NCBI RefSeq assembly: GCF_020215665.1
Contig: NZ_CP084061.1
Span: forward strand, 3,194,001 to 3,258,000
Length of the DNA: 64,000 nucleotides
Direction: 5' to 3'
DNA from: Blautia parvula
GTDB lineage: Bacteria; Bacillota; Clostridia; Lachnospirales; Lachnospiraceae
Below are positions 1-7,767 of the stretch, piece after piece. A model generated the notes under the pieces. It saw nothing but the letters and a program-made list of their open reading frames with translations. It had not been told where the DNA came from and did not search any database. The position numbers and the translations under genes were made by a program. Position 1 is the stretch's first letter; each line of letters starts with the position of its first letter.

Positions 1-1065
1 GATCTCAGGGCTTCCATAGATGTAATCCAGAGTTTCCATGGTCTTTTCCGGATTCTCTGAGTTCTGTGCAATGGAATAGATAATACCGTTGTAGGTCTGG
101 CAGTTTTTGATCGGATAGTCCCTGAACGGAACGATCTCAAAATCATATCCGGTTGAGCTTTTGAATTCCACAGGAGTTCCCGGATGATAGGCAAAAAACA
201 GAGAAAACAGATTGCCTGCCTTGCAGACGGTACGCCAGTTTTCTGTATCTGTTCCGGCGTCCTTGCTGATATATCCCTTCTGATACCAGTCATAGAGCAT
301 CGTGGTGGTATCCTTATACCAATCACTGGCGAAGAAATTGGTGATGGTGGTGTCATTTTCCTGATCCATGAGTACGCCCAGGAAATTGGCATCTGACAAG
401 GGGTCCCCTCCGAACAGCCTTGTCAGCGGCGTATCCCCCTCATTGATGGAAAACAGCATGGTCATGTCCGGCTCCCCTGCTTTGACTGTCTCAAAAACAG
501 ATTCCATATCTTTTGGTTCTTTGATGGCAGATGTATCTATACCGTACTTCTCCACCAGGTCTTTTCTCATGAAGACAGCAGGGATACTTCCTCTTTCAAT
601 CTGGTTTGGTACGCCGTACAGAAAACCATCCACTGTATTGCTGTTCAGTACATCTTCGCCGTAAATTTCCTTCAGGTTCTTACCGTATTTGTCCACCAGT
701 TCTGACATATCCATGATCTGTCCGCTGTGCATGTACTGGATAGCATTTGTGGCATTTGTATAAAAGCAGTCGATTTTTTCATCTCCTGCCAGCATGAGCT
801 GGAGCTGCTGCGCGGCGCTGGCCCAGGGAAGCACCACGATGTCCAGATTGGCATTCACTTCCTTTTCCAGAATCTCATTGATCTTTTCCTCGATCCGCTC
901 TTCGTCGGCGGGCTGGCTTCCCTGCAGTACCATGGTCACGGTATAAGGTTCCTTTCCGCCTTCCCCTGATGCTGTCTCCTTGCCCTCACTGCCGCTTCCG
1001 CCGCAGGCTGCCAGTGACAATACCATGGCTGCTGTGAGTATGGCAGCTGCTATCTTTTTCTTCAT
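1..1065 (-). CDS. Extracellular solute-binding lipoprotein, ABC sugar importer (C-terminus beyond window)
   Basis: The frame is open for 355 codons from an ATG at 1065 down to base 1, so the 3' end is outside the window. A GGAGG site sits 7 bases before the start. The protein opens with Met and Lys residues, a hydrophobic stretch and a lipobox (LAAC, Cys about residue 21), then a Gly/Ser/Glu-rich linker, so it should be a lipid-anchored binding protein on the outer face of the membrane. The remainder looks like a family 1 sugar-binding fold (segments such as LPWASAAQQLQLMLAGDEK and GFLYGVPNQ), similar to the LipO/DUF3502 group of binding proteins for oligosaccharides. Permease genes would be expected to the left. 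The ligand cannot be read from the sequence. Confidence 0.88.
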   Translation of the reverse strand, partial: MKKKIAAAILTAAMVLSLAACGGSGSEGKETASGEGGKEPYTVTMVLQGSQPADEERIEEKINEILEKEVNANLDIVVLPWASAAQQLQLMLAGDEKIDCFYTNATNAIQYMHSGQIMDMSELVDKYGKNLKEIYGEDVLNSNTVDGFLYGVPNQIERGSIPAVFMRKDLVEKYGIDTSAIKEPKDMESVFETVKAGEPDMTMLFSINEGDTPLTRLFGGDPLSDANFLGVLMDQENDTTITNFFASDWYKDTTTMLYDWYQKGYISKDAGTDTENWRTVCKAGNLFSLFFAYHPGTPVEFKSSTGYDFEIVPFRDYPIKNCQTYNGIIYSIAQNSENPEKTMETLDYIYGSPEI

Positions 1066-1190
1066 GTGATTTCCTCCTTCATTTCTGTTCCTTTGATACG
1101 TCTATCTTATTCTTTTCCCTGTTTCTTTTCTATAACTGGTCTGACTTAAAAATATCACTCATTTGACTCCTCTGCGCGTCCGAGGACATA

Positions 1191-1237
1191 AAAAAGCCTG
1201 TATACCCCATTTGTGTCACATGGTATACAGGCTTTTT
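1191..1237. terminator. Perfect 16-bp stem hairpin terminator
   Basis: Arms 1191-1206 and 1222-1237 are exact reverse complements around a 15-base loop, with A-run on the left and T-run on the right, so it can stop transcription both ways. It most likely ends the clpB-DUF4250 transcript ahead of the binding-protein gene. Confidence 0.8.
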
Positions 1238-1291
1238 CCTGTTTCAGTCCACACCCGTAATTTCACAGAGTGCGGCATAGCTTATATTGCT

Positions 1292-1425
1292 GTAACTGTT
1301 CAGTCAGATCTGCGCATTTACTGCGCTGACCGTGCAAAAGAGTAGTGGCGGCAGGTATTCGCCCCATCGCGAAGCGATTTTTAATGGGCGAATACCCGTA
1401 ACGATTCAGCTGGCTGAATCGTTAC
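1292..1425 (-). repeat. 134-bp MITE-like intergenic element, copy A
   Basis: The segment begins GTAACTGTTCAG and ends CTGAATCGTTAC, giving imperfect terminal inverted repeats. It contains the block TCTGCGCATTTACTGCGCTG, a hairpin with arms 1355-1364 and 1386-1395 whose inner part is ATCGC-GAA-GCGAT, and a 28-bp palindrome at 1398-1425. A copy of the same length but opposite orientation lies at 22417-22550, and a shorter copy at 54646-54747. No coding capacity is seen. With the terminator at 1191 it fills the 1066-1431 gap. Confidence 0.7.
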
Positions 1426-1431
1426 ATATTG

Positions 1432-1605
1432 CTAAATAAACTGATTTACATTTTCATCATAGGCGTAATCAATAGCGCCCAGCTTTTTCTCCAGTTCTTT
1501 TCTGTCAAGCTGCAAATCTTCGCACATGTCATCCAGAGAGGAATAGAAATCCCTCAGCTTCATGTTTGCAAAGCTTAAAAGCATCACCGGATCTTTTGGT
1601 ATCAT
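1432..1605 (-). CDS. DUF4250 domain small protein
   Basis: A 57-residue protein starting MIPKDPVMLLSF, followed by a helical segment rich in charged residues and ending with Asn-Gln-Phe-Ile. This matches the small DUF4250 family common in Clostridia; its function is unknown. The ATG at 1605 is preferred over an in-frame GTG at 1617 because the GTG itself is part of the ribosome-binding sequence (AGAGGTG, about 8 bases before the ATG). The gene begins 15 bases after the clpB stop and should be co-transcribed with it, so heat-shock control by HrcA is likely to reach it. No signal peptide or membrane helix is seen. Confidence 0.75.
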   Translation of the reverse strand: MIPKDPVMLLSFANMKLRDFYSSLDDMCEDLQLDRKELEKKLGAIDYAYDENVNQFI

Positions 1606-1620
1606 AATCTCTCTCACCTC

Positions 1621-4203
1621 TTATGCCCTGCGGGCTGTAAGTTCACCATTTTCCACATCAATGACAATGGTGTCCTCTGTTCCCACATTGCCGGAGAGAA
1701 TAAGCTTTGCAGTCAGTGTCTCCACGTATTTCTGCAGGTAACGTTTCAGAGGACGCGCACCATAGATGGGGTCGTATCCGCCCTCAATAATATAATCTTT
1801 TGCGGCATCTGTCAAGCGTAAAGACAGCTCCTGGTCTTTCAGCCTGCGGTTCAGATCCTCCACAAGCAGGTCCACAATACCGCCGATGTTCTCCTTGGTA
1901 AGCGGCTTAAACATGATGATCTCATCCAGACGGTTTAGGAATTCCGGACGGAAGTGTGCCCGCAGATCCCTGTCAACCATATCTCTGGCTTCCTGGCTGA
2001 TCTCCCCGTTTGGCTCAATGCCGTCCAGCAGATAGGTGGAGCCCAGATTGGATGTCATGATCAGGATGGTATTCTTAAAGTCAACGGTACGTCCCTGGGA
2101 ATCTGTGATACGGCCGTCATCCAGCACCTGAAGCAGGACGTTGAAGACATCCGGGTGTGCCTTTTCAATTTCATCAAACAGAACTACGGAGTAAGGTTTC
2201 CTTCTGACAGCCTCTGTGAGCTGTCCGCCCTCCTCGTATCCCACATATCCCGGAGGCGCTCCAATCAGACGTGACACGGAATATTTCTCCATGTACTCAC
2301 TCATATCAATACGCACCATATTCTGCTCGTCATCAAACAGGGTAGCTGCCAGTGTCTTGGCAAGCTCTGTCTTACCGACACCGGTTGGCCCCAGGAAGAG
2401 GAAGGAACCGATTGGTTTTGTGGGGTCCTTGATGCCGGCTTTGGAGCGGATAATGGCATCTGTTACTTTCTGGACACCCTCATCCTGACCGATGACACGC
2501 TTGTGCAGTTCATCCTCCAGGCCCAGAATCTTTGTCTTTTCCCCTTCTGTCAGCTTGGCAACAGGGATTCCTGTCCAGCGGGAGATGATTCTGGCGATCT
2601 CCTCATCTGTGACACTCTCGTGTACCAGGGATAGATCCTGACTCTTTACTTTTTCCTCTTCCACCTCTAATTGTTTCTGAAGTTTCGGAAGTTCGCCGTA
2701 CTGCAGCCTTGCCGCTTCATTCAGGTCATAATTTCTCTGAGCAACCTGAATCTGTTTATTCATATCTTCTATCTGCTCGCGCAGTTTGGAAAGCTTTTCC
2801 ACGGACGCTTTTTCATTGTCCCACTGGGCTTTCTTACCGTTAAATTCGTCGCGCAGCTCTGCCATATCTTTCTGCAGATCCACCAGACGGTCCTGACTGA
2901 GACGGTCGTTTTCTTTTTTCAGAGCCGCCTCCTCAATCTCCATCTGCATGATCCTTCTGCGCAGGTCATCCAGTTCTGTCGGCATGGAATCCAGCTCTGT
3001 CTTAATAAGCGCACATGCCTCATCCACCAGGTCAATGGCCTTATCCGGCAGGAACCTGTCGGAAATATAACGGTTCGATAAGGTAGCTGCCGCTACCAGG
3101 GCACCGTCTGTGATCTTGACGCCATGGAAGACTTCATACCGCTCTTTCAGACCTCTCAGAATAGAGATGGTATCCTCAACTGTCGGCTCATCCACCATAA
3201 CGGGCTGGAACCGGCGTTCAAGTGCCGCGTCTTTTTCAATATACTGACGGTACTCATCCAGAGTGGTGGCACCGATACAGTGCAGTTCACCTCTGGCCAG
3301 CATGGGTTTCAGCATATTGCCTGCATCCATGGCGCCCTCTGTCTTGCCTGCACCTACGATCAGATGAAGCTCGTCGATGAACAGTATGATCTGTCCCTCA
3401 CTTTTTCTGACTTCCTCCAGTACGGCTTTCAGACGCTCCTCAAATTCACCTCTGTACTTGGCGCCTGCTACCAGCGCGCCCATATCCAGTGCGAAAATCT
3501 TCTTATCTTTTAACCCTTCCGGCACATCCCCCTGAACGATTCGCTGCGCCAGGCCCTCCACAGCGGCAGTTTTACCTACGCCGGGTTCACCGATCAATAC
3601 AGGGTTATTTTTTGTTTTCCTGGACAGGATCCGAATGACATTACGAATCTCTGCATCCCTGCCGATCACCGGGTCAAGCTTCTGCTCCCTGGCTTTTTCC
3701 ACCAGGTCCTGGCCGTATTTGTTCAGTGTGTCATACGTGGCCTCCGGATTGTCGGTAGTCACCCGCTGGTTGCCCCGCACAGTGCTCAAAGCCTGCAGGA
3801 AACGTTCTTTTGTAATCCCATACTCCTGCCAGATTTTTTTCATGGATGGGCTGGGGTTGTTGACCAGTGCCAGAAACAGATGCTCCACAGAGACGTATTC
3901 GTCTCCCATGGCTTTTGCCTCATCCTCAGCGCTCACCAGGGCTTTGTTCAGATACTGCCCGATATACGGCTGACCGCCGGATACTTTGGTCCGGGCATTC
4001 AGTGCCCGCTCCACATTGTTCAGAAAGTGTTCTTTCTGAATTTCCATTTTTTCAATCAGTTTCAGGATCAAGCTGTCCTCCTGATGTAAAAGATTGTATA
4101 GTAAATGCTCCTGTTCGACCTCCTGATTGCCGAACTCATAAGCTGTCTTTTCCAAGTCCTGAACTGCCTGAAGTGATTTCTGTGTAAATTTGCTGATGTT
4201 CAT
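1621..4203 (-). CDS. clpB: ATP-dependent disaggregase ClpB
   Basis: An 860-residue protein, the normal ClpB length. It has the Clp_N repeat domain (first ~145 residues), a first AAA+ module with Walker [10 protein letters not shown] near residue 204 and Walker B ILFIDELH, a long coiled-coil middle domain (about 400-520) that distinguishes ClpB from ClpA/ClpC, and a second AAA+ module with GPTGVGKTE near residue 600 and [11 protein letters not shown]. It lacks the IGF/LGF loop of ClpP-partnered ATPases as far as can be seen. ClpB works with DnaK/DnaJ/GrpE in the cytoplasm to pull proteins out of aggregates. A consensus sigma-A promoter overlapped by a CIRCE operator lies directly upstream, so HrcA repression is expected. 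Confidence 0.97.
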   Translation of the reverse strand: MNISKFTQKSLQAVQDLEKTAYEFGNQEVEQEHLLYNLLHQEDSLILKLIEKMEIQKEHFLNNVERALNARTKVSGGQPYIGQYLNKALVSAEDEAKAMGDEYVSVEHLFLALVNNPSPSMKKIWQEYGITKERFLQALSTVRGNQRVTTDNPEATYDTLNKYGQDLVEKAREQKLDPVIGRDAEIRNVIRILSRKTKNNPVLIGEPGVGKTAAVEGLAQRIVQGDVPEGLKDKKIFALDMGALVAGAKYRGEFEERLKAVLEEVRKSEGQIILFIDELHLIVGAGKTEGAMDAGNMLKPMLARGELHCIGATTLDEYRQYIEKDAALERRFQPVMVDEPTVEDTISILRGLKERYEVFHGVKITDGALVAAATLSNRYISDRFLPDKAIDLVDEACALIKTELDSMPTELDDLRRRIMQMEIEEAALKKENDRLSQDRLVDLQKDMAELRDEFNGKKAQWDNEKASVEKLSKLREQIEDMNKQIQVAQRNYDLNEAARLQYGELPKLQKQLEVEEEKVKSQDLSLVHESVTDEEIARIISRWTGIPVAKLTEGEKTKILGLEDELHKRVIGQDEGVQKVTDAIIRSKAGIKDPTKPIGSFLFLGPTGVGKTELAKTLAATLFDDEQNMVRIDMSEYMEKYSVSRLIGAPPGYVGYEEGGQLTEAVRRKPYSVVLFDEIEKAHPDVFNVLLQVLDDGRITDSQGRTVDFKNTILIMTSNLGSTYLLDGIEPNGEISQEARDMVDRDLRAHFRPEFLNRLDEIIMFKPLTKENIGGIVDLLVEDLNRRLKDQELSLRLTDAAKDYIIEGGYDPIYGARPLKRYLQKYVETLTAKLILSGNVGTEDTIVIDVENGELTARRA

Positions 4204-4253
4204 AAAATCCCTCCATTCCGAGATTTGAGTTCTTTGTTATTTGTTCTAGTGCT

Positions 4254-4282
4254 AATATAACACTGTTTGTTAGCACTGTCAA
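4254..4282 (-). promoter_or_regulatory. clpB sigma-A promoter
   Basis: On the minus strand TTGACA (4277-4282) and TATATT (4254-4259) are separated by 17 bases, a near-perfect vegetative promoter. It is embedded in the CIRCE operator, so occupancy by HrcA would block it. Confidence 0.85.
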
Positions 4283-4296
4283 TAGGTGAGTGCTAA
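4270..4296. promoter_or_regulatory. CIRCE operator for HrcA
   Basis: TTAGCACTG, nine bases, GAGTGCTAA: one mismatch to the CIRCE consensus TTAGCACTC-N9-GAGTGCTAA. It covers the -35 box of clpB. A further AGTGCTAA half-site at 4247-4254 touches the -10 box. Confidence 0.9.
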
Positions 4297-4393
4297 TTTA
4301 TTGAATTTAATTTTCTGCTTTCCTTCCATCTGGCACAGCATCATGGAACTCATAGCCACCCCCAAGATTTTTGTAAACAAGCTGTTATAATGC

Positions 4394-5776
4394 TTACTCA
4401 AGAGCTTTCCAATAACCGGTCTTTTTAGAACCAACTCTTTCCACATATCCATTTTCTTTTAAAAATGTCAAATTATTTTCTACTGCCGTTTCACTAATCC
4501 CCAGTATTTGATGCAATTCCCTGGCAGTAATGTTCGGATTATCTCTTATTTCTGTTATGATTCTTTCTCTTCTTGCATTTAATCCTTTTTTATTCCCAAC
4601 TTTTTTCCCAACCTTATTCCCGTATTTTTTTATTCGCTGAAACGGGATTGTAACAACAATCGAGTTTTCTCTAAAGGTAAATGCTTCCTTCCCATATGTT
4701 TCAATAATCTTAGGCACACCACGACCTGATTTTTCACTAATATGAAGCTGAAGAAAGATTTCTGACAGCTTTTCATTTACAGGGATTGATTCTCCCAGGA
4801 AAAAGCCTTCCAAAGTCTGCGCCGGTGCCAGTGTTCCTCTTGATAAAATTTCTATTCTATCTGAAAATACAGAAATCATTGGCTCGTTTCCGCTTATCCA
4901 CAGATTATGCAAAATAGCATTTATGATTGCTTCTCTAAACGCTTTGTTATCGAACAATGGTATTTCCGTACGTTCCACCACACGCTCGCTCTCATCTGTC
5001 TGAATCAAATTTAATACATCCGCATATCTTAAAACCTCATCCAAACTGTAGAGCAGACAATTATTTCCAAATTCCCTTACAGAAAATAAATTGGAGCCTT
5101 TTGTCTCTCCTTCAAAAATTGATACTCTTAATGGAAAATGTGAATTATCCGAAAGCAACTGTGCCAACAGGTTATATTCTCCATCTTTATTTCTTAATCC
5201 GAGGTTTTTTTCAAAGGTTTTCTCATTTAGTACAATCCCTTTTGAACCATAATATCCAAATAATTTTGAAAATGTCAGTTCCTGATATTTCGCCGGTAAT
5301 GTTTCAATGGTCTCCACTCTTCCGTCCAAAATTTTGAACAATTGGATTTCCCGTTTCGGATAATCTTTCAAATTTGCTTTAGAAGAACCAATACGAATAT
5401 ATCGCTTTTCTTTAAAAGCTGTCGGGATTTCCTGTGCTGCAGGAATCACTAAAACAACAACCCTCTTGTCATTTATAGTTGCTTCCTCAAACAAAAAATT
5501 GACGCTTGGAGACAGATTCCTTGCCAAAAAATTTTGGTATGGCTCTTTGTTATGGTCGCAATACTGATTAAATGTTGTACCAACAATTTCATGTGTCTCA
5601 TCATTAACACCCCACACAAAATATGCCTGAGCCTTATAATGAAATGCTGCTGCATTTGACAAAGCTGATATATATTCCCCCAAGCCTTCCGGCTGAAACC
5701 AATTTTCTTTAAATTCAAACCATTCCTGTTCATTGTTATACGCACATAAATCTAAAACCAATTTTTCGACATTCAT
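4394..5776 (-). CDS. AlbA_2/Schlafen-type ATP-binding transcriptional regulator
   Basis: A 460-residue protein. The first ~140 residues carry the AlbA_2 (Schlafen AAA_4) signature: EWFEFKENW, ISALSNAAAFHYK, YFVWGVND, YIRIGSSK. The middle holds a GHKL-type ATP-binding piece (FREAIINAILHN, RIEILSRGTL, GRGVPKIIETYG). A short Lys/Gly repeat linker (GNKVGKKVGNKKG) leads to a C-terminal winged helix (ITARELHQILGISETAVENN). Such proteins are usually treated as DNA-binding regulators; the ligand and targets are unknown. It is AT-richer than its neighbours, suggesting transfer. Repeats of TTCCCAACTTTT upstream suggest autoregulation. A paralogue lies at 20752-22380. Confidence 0.85.
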   Translation of the reverse strand: MNVEKLVLDLCAYNNEQEWFEFKENWFQPEGLGEYISALSNAAAFHYKAQAYFVWGVNDETHEIVGTTFNQYCDHNKEPYQNFLARNLSPSVNFLFEEATINDKRVVVLVIPAAQEIPTAFKEKRYIRIGSSKANLKDYPKREIQLFKILDGRVETIETLPAKYQELTFSKLFGYYGSKGIVLNEKTFEKNLGLRNKDGEYNLLAQLLSDNSHFPLRVSIFEGETKGSNLFSVREFGNNCLLYSLDEVLRYADVLNLIQTDESERVVERTEIPLFDNKAFREAIINAILHNLWISGNEPMISVFSDRIEILSRGTLAPAQTLEGFFLGESIPVNEKLSEIFLQLHISEKSGRGVPKIIETYGKEAFTFRENSIVVTIPFQRIKKYGNKVGKKVGNKKGLNARRERIITEIRDNPNITARELHQILGISETAVENNLTFLKENGYVERVGSKKTGYWKALE

Positions 5777-5790
5777 AAACCATCATCCTT

Positions 5791-5848
5791 TTCCCAACTT
5801 TTATTCCCAACTTTTGTATTATAGCACATTGGGATTAAAGTTGGGAAT
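5791..5848 (-). promoter_or_regulatory. Repeated operator around the AlbA_2 regulator promoter
   Basis: TTCCCAACTTTT occurs at 5791-5802 and 5804-5815, and its inverse AAAGTTGGGAA at 5837-5847. Between them lies a minus-strand TATAAT (5818-5823). Sites flanking the -10 box fit self-repression by the downstream HTH protein; this is inference. Confidence 0.55.
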
Positions 5849-5938
5849 ATTTTGTGCATTTTTCAAAAAATTATTCTTAAAAACTATGAAATTATCACAG
5901 CCAAATAGGAATCTATTCTCTCTGCCCCTGCTGTCAAA

Positions 5939-6091
5939 CTCCCGCGTAAATGCGTGGGGAAAGCACTCTGTCATACGGAACAGTGGTCATCACGCAACAA
6001 ACATCCTTATGGCGAGAAAATGGCTGACCAGCGGATAAGCGAGCTCCTTAACCGCATGAATGGCTTGAAACAGCATCTCCATATCAAATAG
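5939..6091 (+). pseudogene. Possible decayed coding remnant
   Basis: In the 433-base gap between the AlbA_2 gene and mscL one plus-strand frame runs open from about 5939 to a TAG at 6089-6091 and reads like a charged helical C-terminus (KMADQRISELLNRMN). A neighbouring frame just upstream carries Cys-Pro-Cys-Cys. There is no start codon with a ribosome site. It could be the tail of a lost gene, or chance. The rest of the gap holds the AlbA_2 operator and the mscL promoter. Confidence 0.2.
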
Positions 6092-6143
6092 CATAGTTGA
6101 TTTTCAACAGTCAGTTTTCATCTATATGAAACATTATCTTTAT

Positions 6144-6172
6144 TTGGAAATCATCGAAATATATGGTATGCT
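6144..6172 (+). promoter_or_regulatory. mscL promoter
   Basis: TTGGAA (6144-6149), 17 bases, TATGCT (6167-6172), about 40 bases ahead of the mscL start and its AGGAGG site. Confidence 0.55.
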
Positions 6173-6209
6173 TAATTAAAAATACAAAAGAGAAACCAGG
6201 AGGTACACT

Positions 6210-6608
6210 ATGAAAAAATTTATAGAGGAGTTCAAGTCATTTGCACTCCGCGGCAACGTTATGGACATGGCCGTCGGCGTCATAATCGGCGGCGCTTTTT
6301 CCGGGATCGTGACATCTCTGACGGACAATTTTATTAATCCCATTTTGAATTTTCTGACCGGACATGCAAAATATAATGCACAGGATATTGCCGGATTTGC
6401 CTCAGCTTTTGTATCTGCTGTTATTAATTTTCTGATCATGGCATTGATTTTATTCTGTCTTATGAAGGGAATCAATAAATTTCTCTCTTTTGGGCAGAAA
6501 AAAGAAGAGCCGGCAGCCCCGGCAACAAAGGTATGTCCTTTCTGTAAAAGTGAAATTGCAGTTGATGCTGTGCGGTGCCCTCACTGCACATCTGAACTTT
6601 CAAAATAG
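6210..6608 (+). CDS. mscL: Large-conductance mechanosensitive channel with C-terminal zinc ribbon
   Basis: A 132-residue membrane protein. Residues 1-95 are MscL: an amphipathic N-terminus (FIEEFKSFALRGNVMDMAVG), the first helix with the conserved GVIIGGAFSGIV gate segment, and a second helix near 65-88. It opens under membrane tension to release solutes during osmotic downshock. The usual cytoplasmic helix bundle is replaced or extended by a linker rich in Glu/Pro/Ala and a zinc ribbon, CPFC-X10-CPHC. The ribbon is seen in some Firmicute homologues but its role is not established. Start chosen at the ATG 7 bases after AGGAGG. Confidence 0.93.
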   Translation: MKKFIEEFKSFALRGNVMDMAVGVIIGGAFSGIVTSLTDNFINPILNFLTGHAKYNAQDIAGFASAFVSAVINFLIMALILFCLMKGINKFLSFGQKKEEPAAPATKVCPFCKSEIAVDAVRCPHCTSELSK

Positions 6609-6768
6609 CAAAGCATGGTTATGGGCCGGCACATGCATGCCATACTTTTTCACAAACCCCATAAGCCTGCGCATATTCCAGGAGAAACACACCCGGATAT
6701 AAAGCGGCCGGACACCACGCTTTCCTGAAACAGATCGACCACATTATACAAATCATAAACCGTCCATG

Positions 6769-6824
6769 AAAAATGCCATAAGCCCCTTACCGTTACACGC
6801 GGCAAGGGGCTTATGGCATTTTTT
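6769..6824. terminator. Bidirectional terminator between mscL and ctc
   Basis: Stem of about 24 bp (6769-6792 with 6800-6824, one mismatch), seven-base loop, A-run left and T-run right. It serves the convergent mscL and ctc genes. Confidence 0.85.
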
Positions 6825-6842
6825 AAGTTCCATGTTAAAACA

Positions 6843-7427
6843 CTATTCCTGTGTTTCCTCTTCCTCTGTATCATCCGGCAGTGAATTATGTACTGCTGAT
6901 ACGCTCACAACAACGGCCTCCGGATCTGTCATCAGTTCAATATCCTTGTTCTGGCTGATCTCCAGATCCTTTACCCGGAGGGAATCACCGGCCCGCATAT
7001 TTCCCACATCAACGATTACTTTTTCCACCAGTGCTGCCGGAACCGCTTTATATGAAATTTCTTTTAAGATCTCCTGCAGAACTCCTTCTATCACATTTTC
7101 ATGATTTAATAATACAACCTCAGCAACAGAATGTACTTTTTCATTGCTGATCAAAGCCTGAAAATCAATCTCCTCTACACACCGAGCCATAGCATTGTAA
7201 TCGATTTCTTTAATCAGCGCATCATAGGTCTGTCCATCTATTTCCAGCATAACCTGTCCGCCTTTTCTTTCCGTCTTGAGGAGCTGCTCCACATCTCTTT
7301 TGGCTATCTTTAGCGGAATGGATCCCTGCAGTTCCCGTCCGAACAGGTTTCCTGTGACAAAACCTTCTCTTCTTAATCTCCTTGCTTTCACGTTCATGTT
7401 TCTTTTTTCAGCTTTTAAAGTATTCAT
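6843..7427 (-). CDS. ctc: Ribosomal protein L25 / general stress protein Ctc
   Basis: A 194-residue protein of the two-domain bL25 (Ctc) type. The N-terminal L25 domain starts LKAEKRNMNVKARRLRREG, where 5S rRNA-binding proteins of the family usually have RxxGxxPAVLYG; here the segment reads FVTGNLFGREL. The C-terminal TL5-type domain includes VDVGNMRAGDSLRVKDLEI. The tail is acidic (EEEETQE). It binds 5S rRNA in the large subunit and in Bacillus is stress-induced. A GGAGGAAAAG ribosome site precedes the ATG. It is single-gene, ending at the shared terminator with mscL. Confidence 0.9.
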   Translation of the reverse strand: MNTLKAEKRNMNVKARRLRREGFVTGNLFGRELQGSIPLKIAKRDVEQLLKTERKGGQVMLEIDGQTYDALIKEIDYNAMARCVEEIDFQALISNEKVHSVAEVVLLNHENVIEGVLQEILKEISYKAVPAALVEKVIVDVGNMRAGDSLRVKDLEISQNKDIELMTDPEAVVVSVSAVHNSLPDDTEEEETQE

Positions 7428-7719
7428 TTATCTTTTCCTCCGAAAAACCTGATCGCTTAGCATGCCTCGTATGAGGTTGTTTTAAGTATTTCCTTTTGTT
7501 ACAAGTTCATTATAGCACTACTGCCCAAAAAAGATTCACCAATATTTACAGTCATCAAATATGAATTTTGGTCATTATTAGTTCTCCGGTGTTTTCCAGT
7601 ATTAAAATTCCAATTCCTTTTCTCTCCCTGGTTATATGCTGCTAAACAACTGCCAGAAGATCCATGTCACCTTGGCCACTTCACATTTTGCCGTCCTATA
7701 GAGAGACCCCTTAAAAGCC
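7428..7719. other. Intergenic region upstream of ctc
   Basis: No gene is seen. A minus-strand TATAAT at 7509-7514 lies about 80 bases before ctc and is the likely -10 box; no good -35 box accompanies it at 17 bases. Confidence 0.4.
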
Positions 7720-7724
7720 GTAAA

Positions 7725-7757
7725 AAACCAGGCAGAGCTACACACCCTGCCTGGTTT
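7725..7757 (-). terminator. Terminator of the flavodiiron gene
   Basis: Arms 7725-7735 and 7747-7757 (AAACCAGGCAG / CTGCCTGGTTT) are perfectly complementary around an 11-base loop, and an A-run at 7722-7727 gives U residues on the minus-strand transcript. Confidence 0.85.
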
Positions 7758-7767
7758 CCCGCAAATA

